Shown: piece by piece, positions 27,527 to 36,826 of the stretch | Layout: every line of letters begins with the position of its first letter | How positions within the stretch are numbered: the stretch's first letter is position 1 | From: Flavobacterium cerinum | GTDB taxonomy: Bacteria; Bacteroidota; Bacteroidia; Flavobacteriales; Flavobacteriaceae | Direction: 5' to 3' | NCBI RefSeq assembly: GCF_024496085.1 | Contig: NZ_CP101751.1 | Coordinates: forward strand, 1,674,001 to 1,738,000 | Length of the DNA stretch: 64,000 bases | The notes under the pieces: model-generated | The model's database searches: none | Seen by the model: only the letters and a program-made list of their open reading frames with translations | Told to the model about the DNA's origin: nothing | Position numbers and translations under genes: made by a program

Positions 27527-28420
27527 ATGCTCGCGATTGTAATCCCATATTATAAGATCGCATTTTTTGATCAAACGCTTTTATCATTGGCTAATCAGAC
27601 AGATAAAAGGTTTAAAGTATATATTGGCGATGATGCCAGTCCGGATGATCCTTCGGAACTATTGAGCCGCTTTGAGGATCGGGTACCTTTTTATTATCAT
27701 CGGTTTGCAACCAATAAAGGCGGAAGTTCGTTGGTTGAACAATGGAATCGTTGTGTCGGATTGACCGCAGGAGAAGAGTGGATCATGATATTGGGAGACG
27801 ACGATATGTTGTCTGAAAATGTAGTAGCAAACTGGTACCGCGATTTTGAAGCGTTTGAAGGAAAAAGCAACGTTGTCCGGTTCGCCTCTCAGTTAATCTA
27901 TGAACAGAATAAAACATTTTCTAAAGTGTTTACACATCCGGTTTGGGAAAAAGCCTCGGATGCCTGTTATCGAAAGATGAAAGGGAAAACCAGAAGCTCG
28001 CTTTCGGAATATATTTTTACAAAAGAAGTTTATACCAAATACGGATTTTATAATTATCCGCTGGCTTGGTATAGTGATGACAGGGCATGGGTTGAATTTA
28101 CAGAAGAAAAAGCTATTTATGCTATAAATGATAGTGTCGTTTTGGTGCGAATTTCAGAGGAAAATATCTCAGGGCAAACCAATAATAAAGCAGAAAAAAC
28201 CGAAGCGTGGAATCAATATGCAAAGGGATTTCTGTTAAAAAATCTTTGGCGTTTTAAAAAACAACAACGGTTTCGATTATTGTTGGAATATGAAATGGCA
28301 GCGAAAGAAAAAGGGAAAATGACAAAAGCAGAATGGTTTTCGTTAATAGCTTTGTATATAAAAGAAATGCGTTTTCTGCCTTTTGTAAAAGTGATAAGGC
28401 GATTTGTTCTGGATTTGTAA
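27527..28420 (+). CDS. Glycosyltransferase family 2
   Basis: GT-A fold transferase, 297 residues: IVIPYYKIAFFDQTLLSL at the start, GDDASPDDP for nucleotide binding, the metal-binding DDD in ILGDDDMLSENV, and a YSDDRAWVEF acceptor-side segment. It starts one base after the methyltransferase stop. The donor sugar is unknown. Confidence 0.87.
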   Translation: MLAIVIPYYKIAFFDQTLLSLANQTDKRFKVYIGDDASPDDPSELLSRFEDRVPFYYHRFATNKGGSSLVEQWNRCVGLTAGEEWIMILGDDDMLSENVVANWYRDFEAFEGKSNVVRFASQLIYEQNKTFSKVFTHPVWEKASDACYRKMKGKTRSSLSEYIFTKEVYTKYGFYNYPLAWYSDDRAWVEFTEEKAIYAINDSVVLVRISEENISGQTNNKAEKTEAWNQYAKGFLLKNLWRFKKQQRFRLLLEYEMAAKEKGKMTKAEWFSLIALYIKEMRFLPFVKVIRRFVLDL

Positions 28421-28476
28421 TACAGAGATCAATGAAGGATGATATTTAATAGGAGAAAATAAACGGAATCAGTACT

Positions 28477-28504
28477 AAAAATGTATATTTGATCATACAT
28501 TTTT
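28477..28504 (+). repeat. 10-bp inverted repeat overlapping a promoter-like -7 box
   Basis: AAAAATGTAT (28477-28486) and ATACATTTTT (28495-28504) pair perfectly around an 8-base loop, and a T-run ends at 28505. The same segment holds TATATTTG (28484-28491), a full -7 match. It may be a weak terminator for the first three genes of module B, a promoter for the next operon part, or both. No -33 box is evident. Confidence 0.55.
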
Positions 28505-28530
28505 TAATAATAATACAAGGCTTATTATAA

Positions 28531-29559
28531 ATGCGAGTTGGTTTTAACCCACAAAAAAATAAGGAACAGCATCAGGATCATTACTTCCATCAGGTAATTC
28601 TTCCGGTTTATATTCCGTCCTTTGAAGGCTACTTCAAAGAAAGCTTTGCCATATTACAATATTGTATCGACTCGCTATTACGGACGATTCATTTTAAAAC
28701 AACAATAACTGTCGTGAATAACGGAAGCTGTGATACGGTTGTCGTTTATCTCAACGAATTATTACAATCCGGAAAAATTCAGGAGCTGATTCATACCACT
28801 AATATCGGAAAAATGAATGCAGTTTTAAAAGGGCTTTCAGGAAATCGGTACGCATTAGTTACGGTGGCCGATGCCGATGTATTGTTTTTACCCGGATGGC
28901 AAAAGGCTACGTATCAGATATTGGAAAACTTTCCGAAAGCAGGAGCTGTTTGCCCTACGCCATCATCTCGTTCCTATAAAACCTTTACGAGTAATATTCT
29001 TTGGGACTATTTCTGGTCCGGAAAATTGAAATTCACAGAAGTAATCAATCCGGAAGGGTTAAAAGCTTTTGCTCATAGCGTAGGCAATGATGATTTCTAT
29101 AATGAATATCAATTACAAAAATATCTGACAATTACAGAAAATAATTGTCGCGCAGTTGTGGGAGCCGGACATTTTTTGGCGACCTACCGAAAAGAAATAT
29201 TCGGAGATATACTGCCAAAGTATACCAAATACAACTTAGGAGGAACCAGTGAACAGGATATACTGGATGTACCGGTTGTTAAAGCGGGGTATTATCGGTT
29301 GTCAACAGAAGATAATTACGCTTTTCATCTGGGAAATGTAAAAGAACCCTGGATGACAGATGCATTGGATAAAGTTAAAAATACACCGGTTACGGAAGTG
29401 AATCAACCCGATTTCAAAATCATAAAAGCTACCGGAGTAGGGTACTTTATAAAGATAAGATTGTTTTCAAAGATTATATTTCATAAAAGTATTTTATCTT
29501 TATTCTTTCGTTTTAAAGGATTGCCGACTCAGATGGTACAGACTTATTTGAAAAATTAA
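28531..29559 (+). CDS. Glycosyltransferase family 2-like
   Basis: A 342-residue GT-A type protein. The nucleotide-binding start is at ILPVYIPSFEGYFKES, followed by TITVVNNGSCDTV, TTNIGKMNAVLKGL and the metal-binding DAD in VTVADADVLFLPGW. The second half has VVGAGHFLATYRKEIFG and GGTSEQDILDVPV. It is the first gene after the 110-base gap in module B. The donor is unknown. Confidence 0.8.
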   Translation: MRVGFNPQKNKEQHQDHYFHQVILPVYIPSFEGYFKESFAILQYCIDSLLRTIHFKTTITVVNNGSCDTVVVYLNELLQSGKIQELIHTTNIGKMNAVLKGLSGNRYALVTVADADVLFLPGWQKATYQILENFPKAGAVCPTPSSRSYKTFTSNILWDYFWSGKLKFTEVINPEGLKAFAHSVGNDDFYNEYQLQKYLTITENNCRAVVGAGHFLATYRKEIFGDILPKYTKYNLGGTSEQDILDVPVVKAGYYRLSTEDNYAFHLGNVKEPWMTDALDKVKNTPVTEVNQPDFKIIKATGVGYFIKIRLFSKIIFHKSILSLFFRFKGLPTQMVQTYLKN

Positions 29560-29569
29560 GAAAAGTGGA

Positions 29570-30373
29570 ATGGTAGATAAAAATAAAATTGCAATTGTAA
29601 CCACAGTAGCCAGTTTTAAACTGTATACAAAAACAGCCACTTTGTTTCCCGAAGGAATCACAAAAATTGTGATCGACGGAACGCAGGGAATGTATGGAAT
29701 AGAAAGTATTCACTATATGTTCCGGAAATTAAAAAACAAAGGGGTCGAATGGATCATAATGGCTGATGAAGATATTTTCTTTTATGATTCCGAATTGATT
29801 TTTGAACTGATTGAACATATGAAATCCAATGATCTGGATATCTGTGGTGTAAGAGATGGTGGAATGATAGGTCATCGAAATAACAACCCTGAAGCGATTA
29901 ATACTTTTTTTTCTGTTCTCAATTTTAAAAAAATTGCGGAAAAGTATAACCAAAAGGAAATAATGACGTACCAACGCTATTATCCGGATTTATATCAAAG
30001 TAAGGATTATACAGCGTTACCTTATAATTATGATGTTGCAAGTCTTAAGGAACCATACTATTGTTTTTATTTCTGGGCTCATCACAAAGGATATCAATTT
30101 CTGTATTTAGATACAATAAATCCGGTTGGAGATGATACGGTAGGTAATATAATCCTGATGCCCGACGGACGAAAAATAGCATTTCATAGCTGGTATGCCC
30201 GGGCTTATGAAGTATTTGAAGATCAGACACTTCGGATAGGTGGTTTTTTGAAAGATTTTAAAATAAACGACATAACGGTCGACTGGACAATGATCACAGT
30301 TTTGAAAGACAATCTTCATAACTGGAAAAAAAGATTCAGAAAAGTGATCAAAAAACTGATTAAGGCATCATGA
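29570..30373 (+). CDS. Putative GT-A-like transferase, family unclear
   Basis: A 267-residue protein whose exact family I do not recognise. IAIVTTVASFKLYTKTA at the start and WIIMADEDIFFYDSEL with a DED triplet near residue 67 resemble a nucleotide-sugar binding core with metal ligands. The C-terminus is basic. There is no signal peptide or membrane helix. It overlaps the next transferase by 4 bases, within a run of glycosyltransferases, so a transferase role is likely but unproven. Confidence 0.55.
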   Translation: MVDKNKIAIVTTVASFKLYTKTATLFPEGITKIVIDGTQGMYGIESIHYMFRKLKNKGVEWIIMADEDIFFYDSELIFELIEHMKSNDLDICGVRDGGMIGHRNNNPEAINTFFSVLNFKKIAEKYNQKEIMTYQRYYPDLYQSKDYTALPYNYDVASLKEPYYCFYFWAHHKGYQFLYLDTINPVGDDTVGNIILMPDGRKIAFHSWYARAYEVFEDQTLRIGGFLKDFKINDITVDWTMITVLKDNLHNWKKRFRKVIKKLIKAS

Positions 30374-31446
30374 TTACCGTTATCTATCCCTATAGAAACC
30401 GCGAATTGGAACGTGTTAGGCGTTCGTTGGACTCCTTGAAAAACCAAACGGATACGAATTTTAAAACCATATTGGTCGACTATGGTTCGGATGAAACAAC
30501 AACTCGTGCCTTACAGGAACTAATTAAACAGTATCCTTTTGTAGATTATCAGTACCTTTTTACCGGAGATCAACCCTGGAGCCGAAGCATTGCGTTGAAT
30601 TATGCTATTCGGAGAGCAGATACGGAATATTGTTTTATGGCCGATATCGATATGATTTTTGCTCCGGATTTTATTGCTTTTGCTAATTTAAACAGTCGTC
30701 CGGATCAGGGATTATACTTTCCTGTCGGTTTCCTGTCCGAGGAAGAAAGCCTTTCCGAAAAATTATATGATCATTATAAAATAAAGTTCTCCAGCACCAG
30801 TGAAGCTGCGGGAATGTCACTGTTTCCGACAGAAAAATTGCATCAGGTTCGGGGATATGATCAGTTTTTTCATTTCTGGGGATCGGAAGATAACGACATT
30901 CATAATCGCTTGAAGAAAGTTGGATGTACAATCCGGTTTTGCGACGATAAGATTAGAATGGTACACCAATGGCATCCGAATTACAGACAAACAGAAACCC
31001 GTAAGCTAAACAGAGAATTACAACTGTCAGGTGTCGTGGAGTTGAATCAACAACATATGTGGTTTAACAGAAATCAGGAACTAACTGTTGTCAATTTCGA
31101 AAATTGGGGTATTGTAATTAGTGAAACCCAATATAAAATCCTTTCTACTTTGCCGGTGCAGAAAGTGACCAATAAAAAAAGTGAGATAGAACATTTGTTA
31201 ACCGCTCGCTTCACCAAATTAAATGAAGGAACGGCAATTAGTGTACGAATAGAAGAAGATCCGTTTCATAATAGTATTAAATACAGACTGAAAAAAATAC
31301 TGGGTAAAAAAGTACCGCAATATTATACTTTAAAAGAAATAAATGATCTGATATTAAGACAAGTGGTGACAATGTATGGACATTTGCCATATACTTATAA
31401 AATAAGCGAAAACTGTAAAAGCATCGAGTTTAAAATAACAAAATAG
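30370..31446 (+). CDS. Glycosyltransferase family 2 with GT7-like C-terminal region
   Basis: A 358-residue enzyme. VIYPYRNRELERVRRSLDSL opens the GT2 domain, LVDYGSDETT follows, and YCFMADIDMIFAPDF supplies the DxD motif. The middle section YDQFFHFWGSEDNDIHNRLKK resembles the galactosyltransferase/chondroitin-polymerase WGxEDxD motif that binds the acceptor sugar. That suggests hexose or hexosamine transfer, but linkage cannot be read. Confidence 0.85.
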   Translation: MITVIYPYRNRELERVRRSLDSLKNQTDTNFKTILVDYGSDETTTRALQELIKQYPFVDYQYLFTGDQPWSRSIALNYAIRRADTEYCFMADIDMIFAPDFIAFANLNSRPDQGLYFPVGFLSEEESLSEKLYDHYKIKFSSTSEAAGMSLFPTEKLHQVRGYDQFFHFWGSEDNDIHNRLKKVGCTIRFCDDKIRMVHQWHPNYRQTETRKLNRELQLSGVVELNQQHMWFNRNQELTVVNFENWGIVISETQYKILSTLPVQKVTNKKSEIEHLLTARFTKLNEGTAISVRIEEDPFHNSIKYRLKKILGKKVPQYYTLKEINDLILRQVVTMYGHLPYTYKISENCKSIEFKITK

Positions 31447-31473
31447 AAGCTATATTTTTTATATTTTTACGAA

Positions 31474-32580
31474 ATGTTAGCAAATATTCCCAAGGTGATT
31501 CTTATTTCTCAATTACCGCTTCCTTATCCTAAAATAGGAAGCTGGACAACATTGTATAAGAATTATTTAGACGATGATCATCAGATAAACTATATCGTAT
31601 GTGAAACACCAGAAAAACAATTTGAAGGTGTGGAATATGCATTCGTAGAAAATACATTACGGGCAAAAATCATACGGAAATGGAAGAAAAACCGCTATAT
31701 CGGTTATTTAAATGCGTTGGAAAGCTTGTTGCAATCTGATCAGAAATATATCATTCAGATTGTCGATAATTACGGAATTGTGAAACCATTAGCGGAAATG
31801 CTTACAATAAAAGGGCTTCGACAGAATTGTTACCTGCAATTTTGTTATCACGGATTTCCGCCTTTTCACGAAAACTTTTCCGGAAGATGGTTTTTTGAAA
31901 CAATCGATGAAATGGTGTTGTTAACGCATGATTCCTATAAAGTCCACAAAAATTACTATACCATATTACCAACCCGTTTCTCAGTACTGTATAACGGTAT
32001 CGATACTTCTCGTTTTTACTCGTTGTCAAATGAGGACAAATTGAAGAAAAAAGAAGAGTTTGGTGCTGAAGGAAAAACCGTTTTTGTCTGGTGTTCTCAG
32101 GATCGTCCCAAAAAGGGACTACATCTTCTTTTAGATGCCTGGAAACGAGCATATCAAAAAAGACAAGATATCGAACTTTGGGTAGTCGGTACAGAAAAAC
32201 AATATACGATGGCGGGAGTCCGTTTTTTCGGAAGAATCCCAAATGATGAATTACCGAAATATCTTCAAACATCCGATTGTTATTTATTCCCGACCCTTTG
32301 GCATGAAGGCTTTGGATTAAGCCTTATCGAAGCGTTACACTGTGGAAATTATTGTATTGCATCTGCTTTAGGAGGTGTACCGGAAGTCCTACAATATGGT
32401 AAATTCGGAAAGCTGATCGAAAGTCCGCATTTTGTATCCGAATGGGAACAGGCTATTTTGGATTTTGCAGAAAATCCGTCACAATCTTTTGATTTTGATA
32501 GAGCATTGTATACGACCGATAGTTGGAATAAAGGAATGAATACCATTATAACAGCTGCTCAAAAGAGTTTATCCAAATGA
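31474..32580 (+). CDS. Glycosyltransferase family 4-type
   Basis: A 368-residue GT-B enzyme with VILISQLPLPYPKIGSWTTL at the acceptor side, LYNGIDTSRFYSL as linker, VWCSQDRPKKGLHLLLDAW opening the donor domain and EX7E in WHEGFGLSLIEALHCGNY. Its stop overlaps the neuA start by ATGA, so it is coupled to the nonulosonate genes. Specificity is unknown. Confidence 0.87.
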   Translation: MLANIPKVILISQLPLPYPKIGSWTTLYKNYLDDDHQINYIVCETPEKQFEGVEYAFVENTLRAKIIRKWKKNRYIGYLNALESLLQSDQKYIIQIVDNYGIVKPLAEMLTIKGLRQNCYLQFCYHGFPPFHENFSGRWFFETIDEMVLLTHDSYKVHKNYYTILPTRFSVLYNGIDTSRFYSLSNEDKLKKKEEFGAEGKTVFVWCSQDRPKKGLHLLLDAWKRAYQKRQDIELWVVGTEKQYTMAGVRFFGRIPNDELPKYLQTSDCYLFPTLWHEGFGLSLIEALHCGNYCIASALGGVPEVLQYGKFGKLIESPHFVSEWEQAILDFAENPSQSFDFDRALYTTDSWNKGMNTIITAAQKSLSK

Positions 32581-33251
32581 AAACGATAGCAATAATCCCG
32601 GCTCGGGGCGGATCAAAACGCTTACCCGGTAAAAACATAAAAAGACTAGGTGAAAAACCGCTTATTGCACATTCAATAGAATATGCCAAAGCGAATCCGG
32701 ATATAATTGATGCAGTGGTAGTGAGCACTGATGATCCGGAAATTAAAAAAGTAGCTCTCTCTTATGGTGTAATAGTAATTGACAGACCGGAAGTGCTTTC
32801 GGGAGATTTAGAACCTACCGTAACAGCATTAAAACACGTATTACAAACGTTAGAAATAGTACCGGAGAATGTAGTGCTGTTACAAGCTACTAACCCGCTA
32901 AGACCGGAAACTTTATTAAAAGACAGCTTTGAAAAGTATAGAAGAAGCGGAACGGATAGTCTTTTTTCGGTAACCCCGATAATCCGTAAATTAGGAAAAA
33001 TAACCGATCAGAAATTTGTTCCGTTTAATTATCAGATCGGACAAAGGAGTCAGGATATGGAACCGTTGTATTTTGAAAACGGTTTATTGTATATCAGTAA
33101 AGCGGAACTTATTCTAAAAGAAGAAAAAATTATTAGCGAGCAAGCAATTCCATGGATTGTGGAACACCCGTTTGCCGACCTTGATATCGATACGGAAGCC
33201 GATTTTGAATATGCGGATTATCTGTATCATAAATATAAAATACAAAACTAA
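32577..33251 (+). CDS. neuA: CMP-N-acetylneuraminate (nonulosonate) cytidylyltransferase
   Basis: Activates sialic acid or a related nonulosonic acid with CTP. The P-loop-like nucleotide motif [18 protein letters not shown] is at residues 6-23, followed by [13 protein letters not shown] and [14 protein letters not shown]. The C-terminal [17 protein letters not shown] carries the metal-binding aspartates. A 224-residue length is normal for single-domain NeuA. It shares one base with the neuB start. PseF or LegF function is possible but the neighbouring neuB looks like a sialic acid synthase. Confidence 0.9.
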   Translation: MKTIAIIPARGGSKRLPGKNIKRLGEKPLIAHSIEYAKANPDIIDAVVVSTDDPEIKKVALSYGVIVIDRPEVLSGDLEPTVTALKHVLQTLEIVPENVVLLQATNPLRPETLLKDSFEKYRRSGTDSLFSVTPIIRKLGKITDQKFVPFNYQIGQRSQDMEPLYFENGLLYISKAELILKEEKIISEQAIPWIVEHPFADLDIDTEADFEYADYLYHKYKIQN

Positions 33252-34291
33252 TGAACCCATATATTGAAATAGCCGGTAGAAAAATCGGAATGGATTACCC
33301 GCCTTTAGTTATTGCCGAAATCGGAATTAATCACGAAGGATCACTGCAAACTGCAAAAGAAATGGTAGATGCGGCCTATCGTGCAGGTGTTGAAGTTGTA
33401 AAGCATCAGACGCATATTGTGGAAGATGAAATGAGCGGAGCCGCTAAAAAAGTGATTCCCGGTAATGCCGATGTTTCGATCTATGAAATTATGGAACGTT
33501 GTGCCTTAAATGAAACCGAAGAAAAGGAACTGAAGGAATACGTTGAAAGCAAAGGGATGATTTTTATATCAACCCCTTTTTCAAGAGCAGCGGCAGAACG
33601 ATTGCGAAAATTTGATATTCCGGCCTATAAAATCGGTTCCGGAGAATGTAATAATTATCCGTTATTGGAACATATTGCTTCTTTCGGAAAACCGGTCATT
33701 CTGAGCACCGGAATGAATACGATTGAAAGTATCCGTAAAGCGGTAGCAATCTTTGATAAACATAAGATTCCGGTTACATTATTGCATACAACAAATTTAT
33801 ATCCGACACCAATTCATTTGGTACGATATGGTGCGATGACCGAAATGCACGAGGCTTTTCCGGATAAAGTTTTCGGATTAAGCGATCATACCCTTAATAA
33901 TAACGCTTGCTTAGGTGCGGTAGCATTGGGAGCATCAATATTGGAGCGTCATTTTACCGATCATATGAATCGGACCGGACCGGATATTATTTGTAGTATG
34001 GACGAGCAAAATTGTGCTGATTTAATACGTAATTCGGCTGAAATCGCTTTGATGCGGGGAGGAAGCAAACAACCGGCAAAAGAAGAACAGGTAACAATCG
34101 ATTTTGCTTTTGCAACCGTATGCTCAATTAACAATATTAAAAAAGGAGCCGTTTTTACAAAAGAAAATATCTGGGTTAAACGTCCCGGAACAGGGAAAAT
34201 ATTGGCCGAACATTTCGACAGTATTCTCGGTAAAAAAGCAACCCGGGATATCAGTAACGATGAACAGCTAATTTGGGAAGATATCGAATAA
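33251..34291 (+). CDS. neuB: N-acetylneuraminate synthase
   Basis: Condenses ManNAc with phosphoenolpyruvate to Neu5Ac. The TIM-barrel domain has [41 protein letters not shown] and [17 protein letters not shown]. The C-terminal antifreeze-like SAF domain contains [10 protein letters not shown], whose arginine reaches the active site of the partner subunit. From memory these stretches match Neisseria and Campylobacter NeuB much more closely than PseI or LegI. The 346-residue length agrees. This is the best evidence that the product is Neu5Ac. Confidence 0.92.
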   Translation: MNPYIEIAGRKIGMDYPPLVIAEIGINHEGSLQTAKEMVDAAYRAGVEVVKHQTHIVEDEMSGAAKKVIPGNADVSIYEIMERCALNETEEKELKEYVESKGMIFISTPFSRAAAERLRKFDIPAYKIGSGECNNYPLLEHIASFGKPVILSTGMNTIESIRKAVAIFDKHKIPVTLLHTTNLYPTPIHLVRYGAMTEMHEAFPDKVFGLSDHTLNNNACLGAVALGASILERHFTDHMNRTGPDIICSMDEQNCADLIRNSAEIALMRGGSKQPAKEEQVTIDFAFATVCSINNIKKGAVFTKENIWVKRPGTGKILAEHFDSILGKKATRDISNDEQLIWEDIE

Positions 34292-34295
34292 GCGA

Positions 34296-35426
34296 ATGAC
34301 AGGTATGAAGAAAATAGTATTTTTAACCGGTACACGGGCTGATTTCGGAAAAATTAAATCCCTGATTCAGGCTTTAGAAAAGCATCAGGATTTTGTTCCG
34401 TATCTTTTTGTGACCGGAATGCACCTGCAAAAGGAATATGGATATACGCTGATCGAAATTGAACGTTGCAGTTTTACGAATCTTCATGCTTTTGAAAATC
34501 ATACCCACGAAACAACAATGGATCTTACACTGGCTAAAACGATAGAAGGTTTGTCGGCTTATTGTAAGGAAGTGGAACCGGATATGATTGTGATTCACGG
34601 TGACAGAGTTGAAGCTTTGGCCGGAGCGATTGTCGGATCCCTTAATAATATTCTGGTAGCACATATTGAAGGAGGTGAAATTTCCGGAACAATTGATGAA
34701 CTGATTCGCCACTCAACCAGTAAAATGAGCCATGTTCATTTTGTGTCGAATGATACCGCCAGAAAACGACTCATCCAAATGGGAGAGCTAGAAGAATCTG
34801 TCTATGTGATCGGATCACCGGATTTGGATATTATGTTTTCGGATGCACTTCCGGATTTGGAAACAGTGAAAAAATATTATGAAATTGATTTCGAACAATA
34901 TGCAGTGGCGATGTTTCATCCGGTTACAACCGAGTTTCACAGTATGCAACAATATGCAGACGATTTTGTCGTGGCTTTATTAGAAGACGATCGAAATTAT
35001 ATCGTGATTTATCCCAATAATGATCTGGGTAGTGCTGCTATAATTCAGGCTTATGAAAAATTAAAAAGCAATCCTCGTTTCCGGATTTTTCCGTCATTGC
35101 GATTTGAGTATTTTCTCACCCTACTTAAAAATGCCGGTTTTATTATCGGTAATAGTAGTGCAGGAATTCGGGAAGCACCCTATTATGGACTTCCGATTGT
35201 CAATATTGGAAGCCGACAACAAAATCGATCATTAAATAGCGATATTGTGAATGTCGGATATGATCAGGGAGCGATAACAGAAGCTTTAAAGGTAATCGGA
35301 AATCATACGATTCAAAAAGTAACAGGTGATTACGGTACTGGAAATAGTGCAGGATTATTTGTAAACTCGTTGGAAGAGGAAAATTTGTGGAAACTAAACC
35401 ACCAGAAACAATTTAGAGATATTTAA
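34296..35426 (+). CDS. neuC: UDP-N-acetylglucosamine 2-epimerase (hydrolysing)
   Basis: Releases ManNAc from UDP-GlcNAc for NeuB. The 376-residue WecB-like fold shows LTGTRADFGKIKSLI, VTGMHLQKEYGYT, VIHGDRVEALAGAI, HIEGGEISGTIDELIRHSTSK with the GTIDE/HS region of the NeuC type, MFHPVTTEFHS and GNSSAGIREAPYYGLP. The start may be ATG 34296 or ATG 34305; the second begins nearer to the first strand. LegG (which uses UDP-diNAcBac) is an alternative because module A can make that sugar. Confidence 0.9.
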   Translation: MTGMKKIVFLTGTRADFGKIKSLIQALEKHQDFVPYLFVTGMHLQKEYGYTLIEIERCSFTNLHAFENHTHETTMDLTLAKTIEGLSAYCKEVEPDMIVIHGDRVEALAGAIVGSLNNILVAHIEGGEISGTIDELIRHSTSKMSHVHFVSNDTARKRLIQMGELEESVYVIGSPDLDIMFSDALPDLETVKKYYEIDFEQYAVAMFHPVTTEFHSMQQYADDFVVALLEDDRNYIVIYPNNDLGSAAIIQAYEKLKSNPRFRIFPSLRFEYFLTLLKNAGFIIGNSSAGIREAPYYGLPIVNIGSRQQNRSLNSDIVNVGYDQGAITEALKVIGNHTIQKVTGDYGTGNSAGLFVNSLEEENLWKLNHQKQFRDI

Positions 35427-35431
35427 AAAAG

Positions 35432-36826
35432 ATGTCGAAAAGCAAGATTTTTATTTTACTTCCGGACGGAGTCGGACTTCGGAACTTTGCCTATTCCAAA
35501 TTTCATGAACTGGGTATTGAGCAAGGACATGAAGTGATCTTTTGGAATAATACGCCTTTTCAGCTTTCGGATCTGGGATTTGAAGAAATCGTAATCCGTA
35601 ATGGAAAAAGTAATAAACGTACAGAAGTTTATAAAAACGCCCGGAAACAAATAGAATTAAACCGGAATAAAAAACAATTTAACGATGCGGTTTATGATTA
35701 TTATCGTTTTCCGTATTCTTATAGAAACATAAAAACTGCCCTTAAAAATATTGCAACTCAATGGTTGACATTACGATATACATCTGATGACGGACTTCAG
35801 ACAATACGACAACGGGTCAAGGAATTGGAAAAACAAACTTCGTATTTTCGGGAATGTTTGGAAGTGCTGAAAAAAGAAAAACCGGCAATGGTATTTTGTA
35901 CCAATCAACGCCCGATGACGGCAATTGCACCACTTTTAGCGGCTCAGGAACTGGGAATTCCAACCGCAACATTTATTTTTTCCTGGGATAATTTGCCGAA
36001 AGCAACTATGGTTGCTGAAACCGATTATTATTTTGTATGGAGTGATTTTATGAAAGCCGAGCTTTTAAAATATTATCCGTATATCGGAGAAGAAAGCATT
36101 TTTGTTACCGGAACACCACAATTTGAATCCCATTACGAAAAAGAAAGATTAATCTTAAGATCCGATTTTTTTCAGGCAAACGGATTGGATCCTGATAAAA
36201 AATATATTTGTTATTCCGGAGATGATATTACAACATGTCCGGACGATCCTAAATACCTGGAAGATGTTGCCGAAGCTGTAGAAAACCTCAATGCCGAAGG
36301 ATACAAACTAGGAATTTTGTTCCGAAGATGCCCGGTTGATTTTTCAGATCGTTTTGATCGGGTATTGGAAAAATACAAAGCTATTATTGTACCGGTAAAA
36401 CCGAAATGGGAGAAAAAAGGCGGAATGTGGAATACAATTCTACCTACACCGGAAGATATGAACCTGCAGGTTAATACAATTGCACATACCGAAATGGTGA
36501 TCAATCTCGGATCATCAATGGTGTTTGATTATGCCGCACATCATAAACCGTGCGCTTACATCAATTATGATGTAAAAAATAAAGTGGCACCTGATTGGTC
36601 CGTACAAAAAATTTATAAATACATTCATTTTCGTTCTATGCCGGATCCGACTACGGTTCTCTGGTTAAACGAAAAAAACGATATAAAGGAAACAATTAAG
36701 AAAGTAGTTACCGGTCAGCACAGCAATACGGAAATGGCTGAAACGTGGTTTCGTATTATTAATGCCTTTCCGCCAAAAGCGGCTTCTAAAAAAATATGGG
36801 ATGCCATTAATACAATAGTTTCATGA
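35432..36826 (+). CDS. Putative GT-B transferase, CDP-glycerol transferase-like C-terminus
   Basis: A 464-residue cytoplasmic protein of uncertain family. The N-terminal part (IFILLPDGVGLRNFAY, then FWNNTPFQ) and the C-terminal part (VTGTPQFESH, then VINLGSSMVFDYAAHHKPC) fit a GT-B fold; the last segment resembles the donor site of TagB/CDP-glycerol glycerophosphotransferases. It follows neuC after 5 bases, so it is a candidate for transferring the CMP-activated sugar. I see one DDG triplet but no matching HP motif of the known GT38/52/80 sialyltransferases. Confidence 0.6.
   Translation: MSKSKIFILLPDGVGLRNFAYSKFHELGIEQGHEVIFWNNTPFQLSDLGFEEIVIRNGKSNKRTEVYKNARKQIELNRNKKQFNDAVYDYYRFPYSYRNIKTALKNIATQWLTLRYTSDDGLQTIRQRVKELEKQTSYFRECLEVLKKEKPAMVFCTNQRPMTAIAPLLAAQELGIPTATFIFSWDNLPKATMVAETDYYFVWSDFMKAELLKYYPYIGEESIFVTGTPQFESHYEKERLILRSDFFQANGLDPDKKYICYSGDDITTCPDDPKYLEDVAEAVENLNAEGYKLGILFRRCPVDFSDRFDRVLEKYKAIIVPVKPKWEKKGGMWNTILPTPEDMNLQVNTIAHTEMVINLGSSMVFDYAAHHKPCAYINYDVKNKVAPDWSVQKIYKYIHFRSMPDPTTVLWLNEKNDIKETIKKVVTGQHSNTEMAETWFRIINAFPPKAASKKIWDAINTIVS

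Noticed and set aside
31802..32272. 156-codon open frame on the minus strand
   Set aside because: Antisense to a clear GT4 gene; no recognisable protein features.
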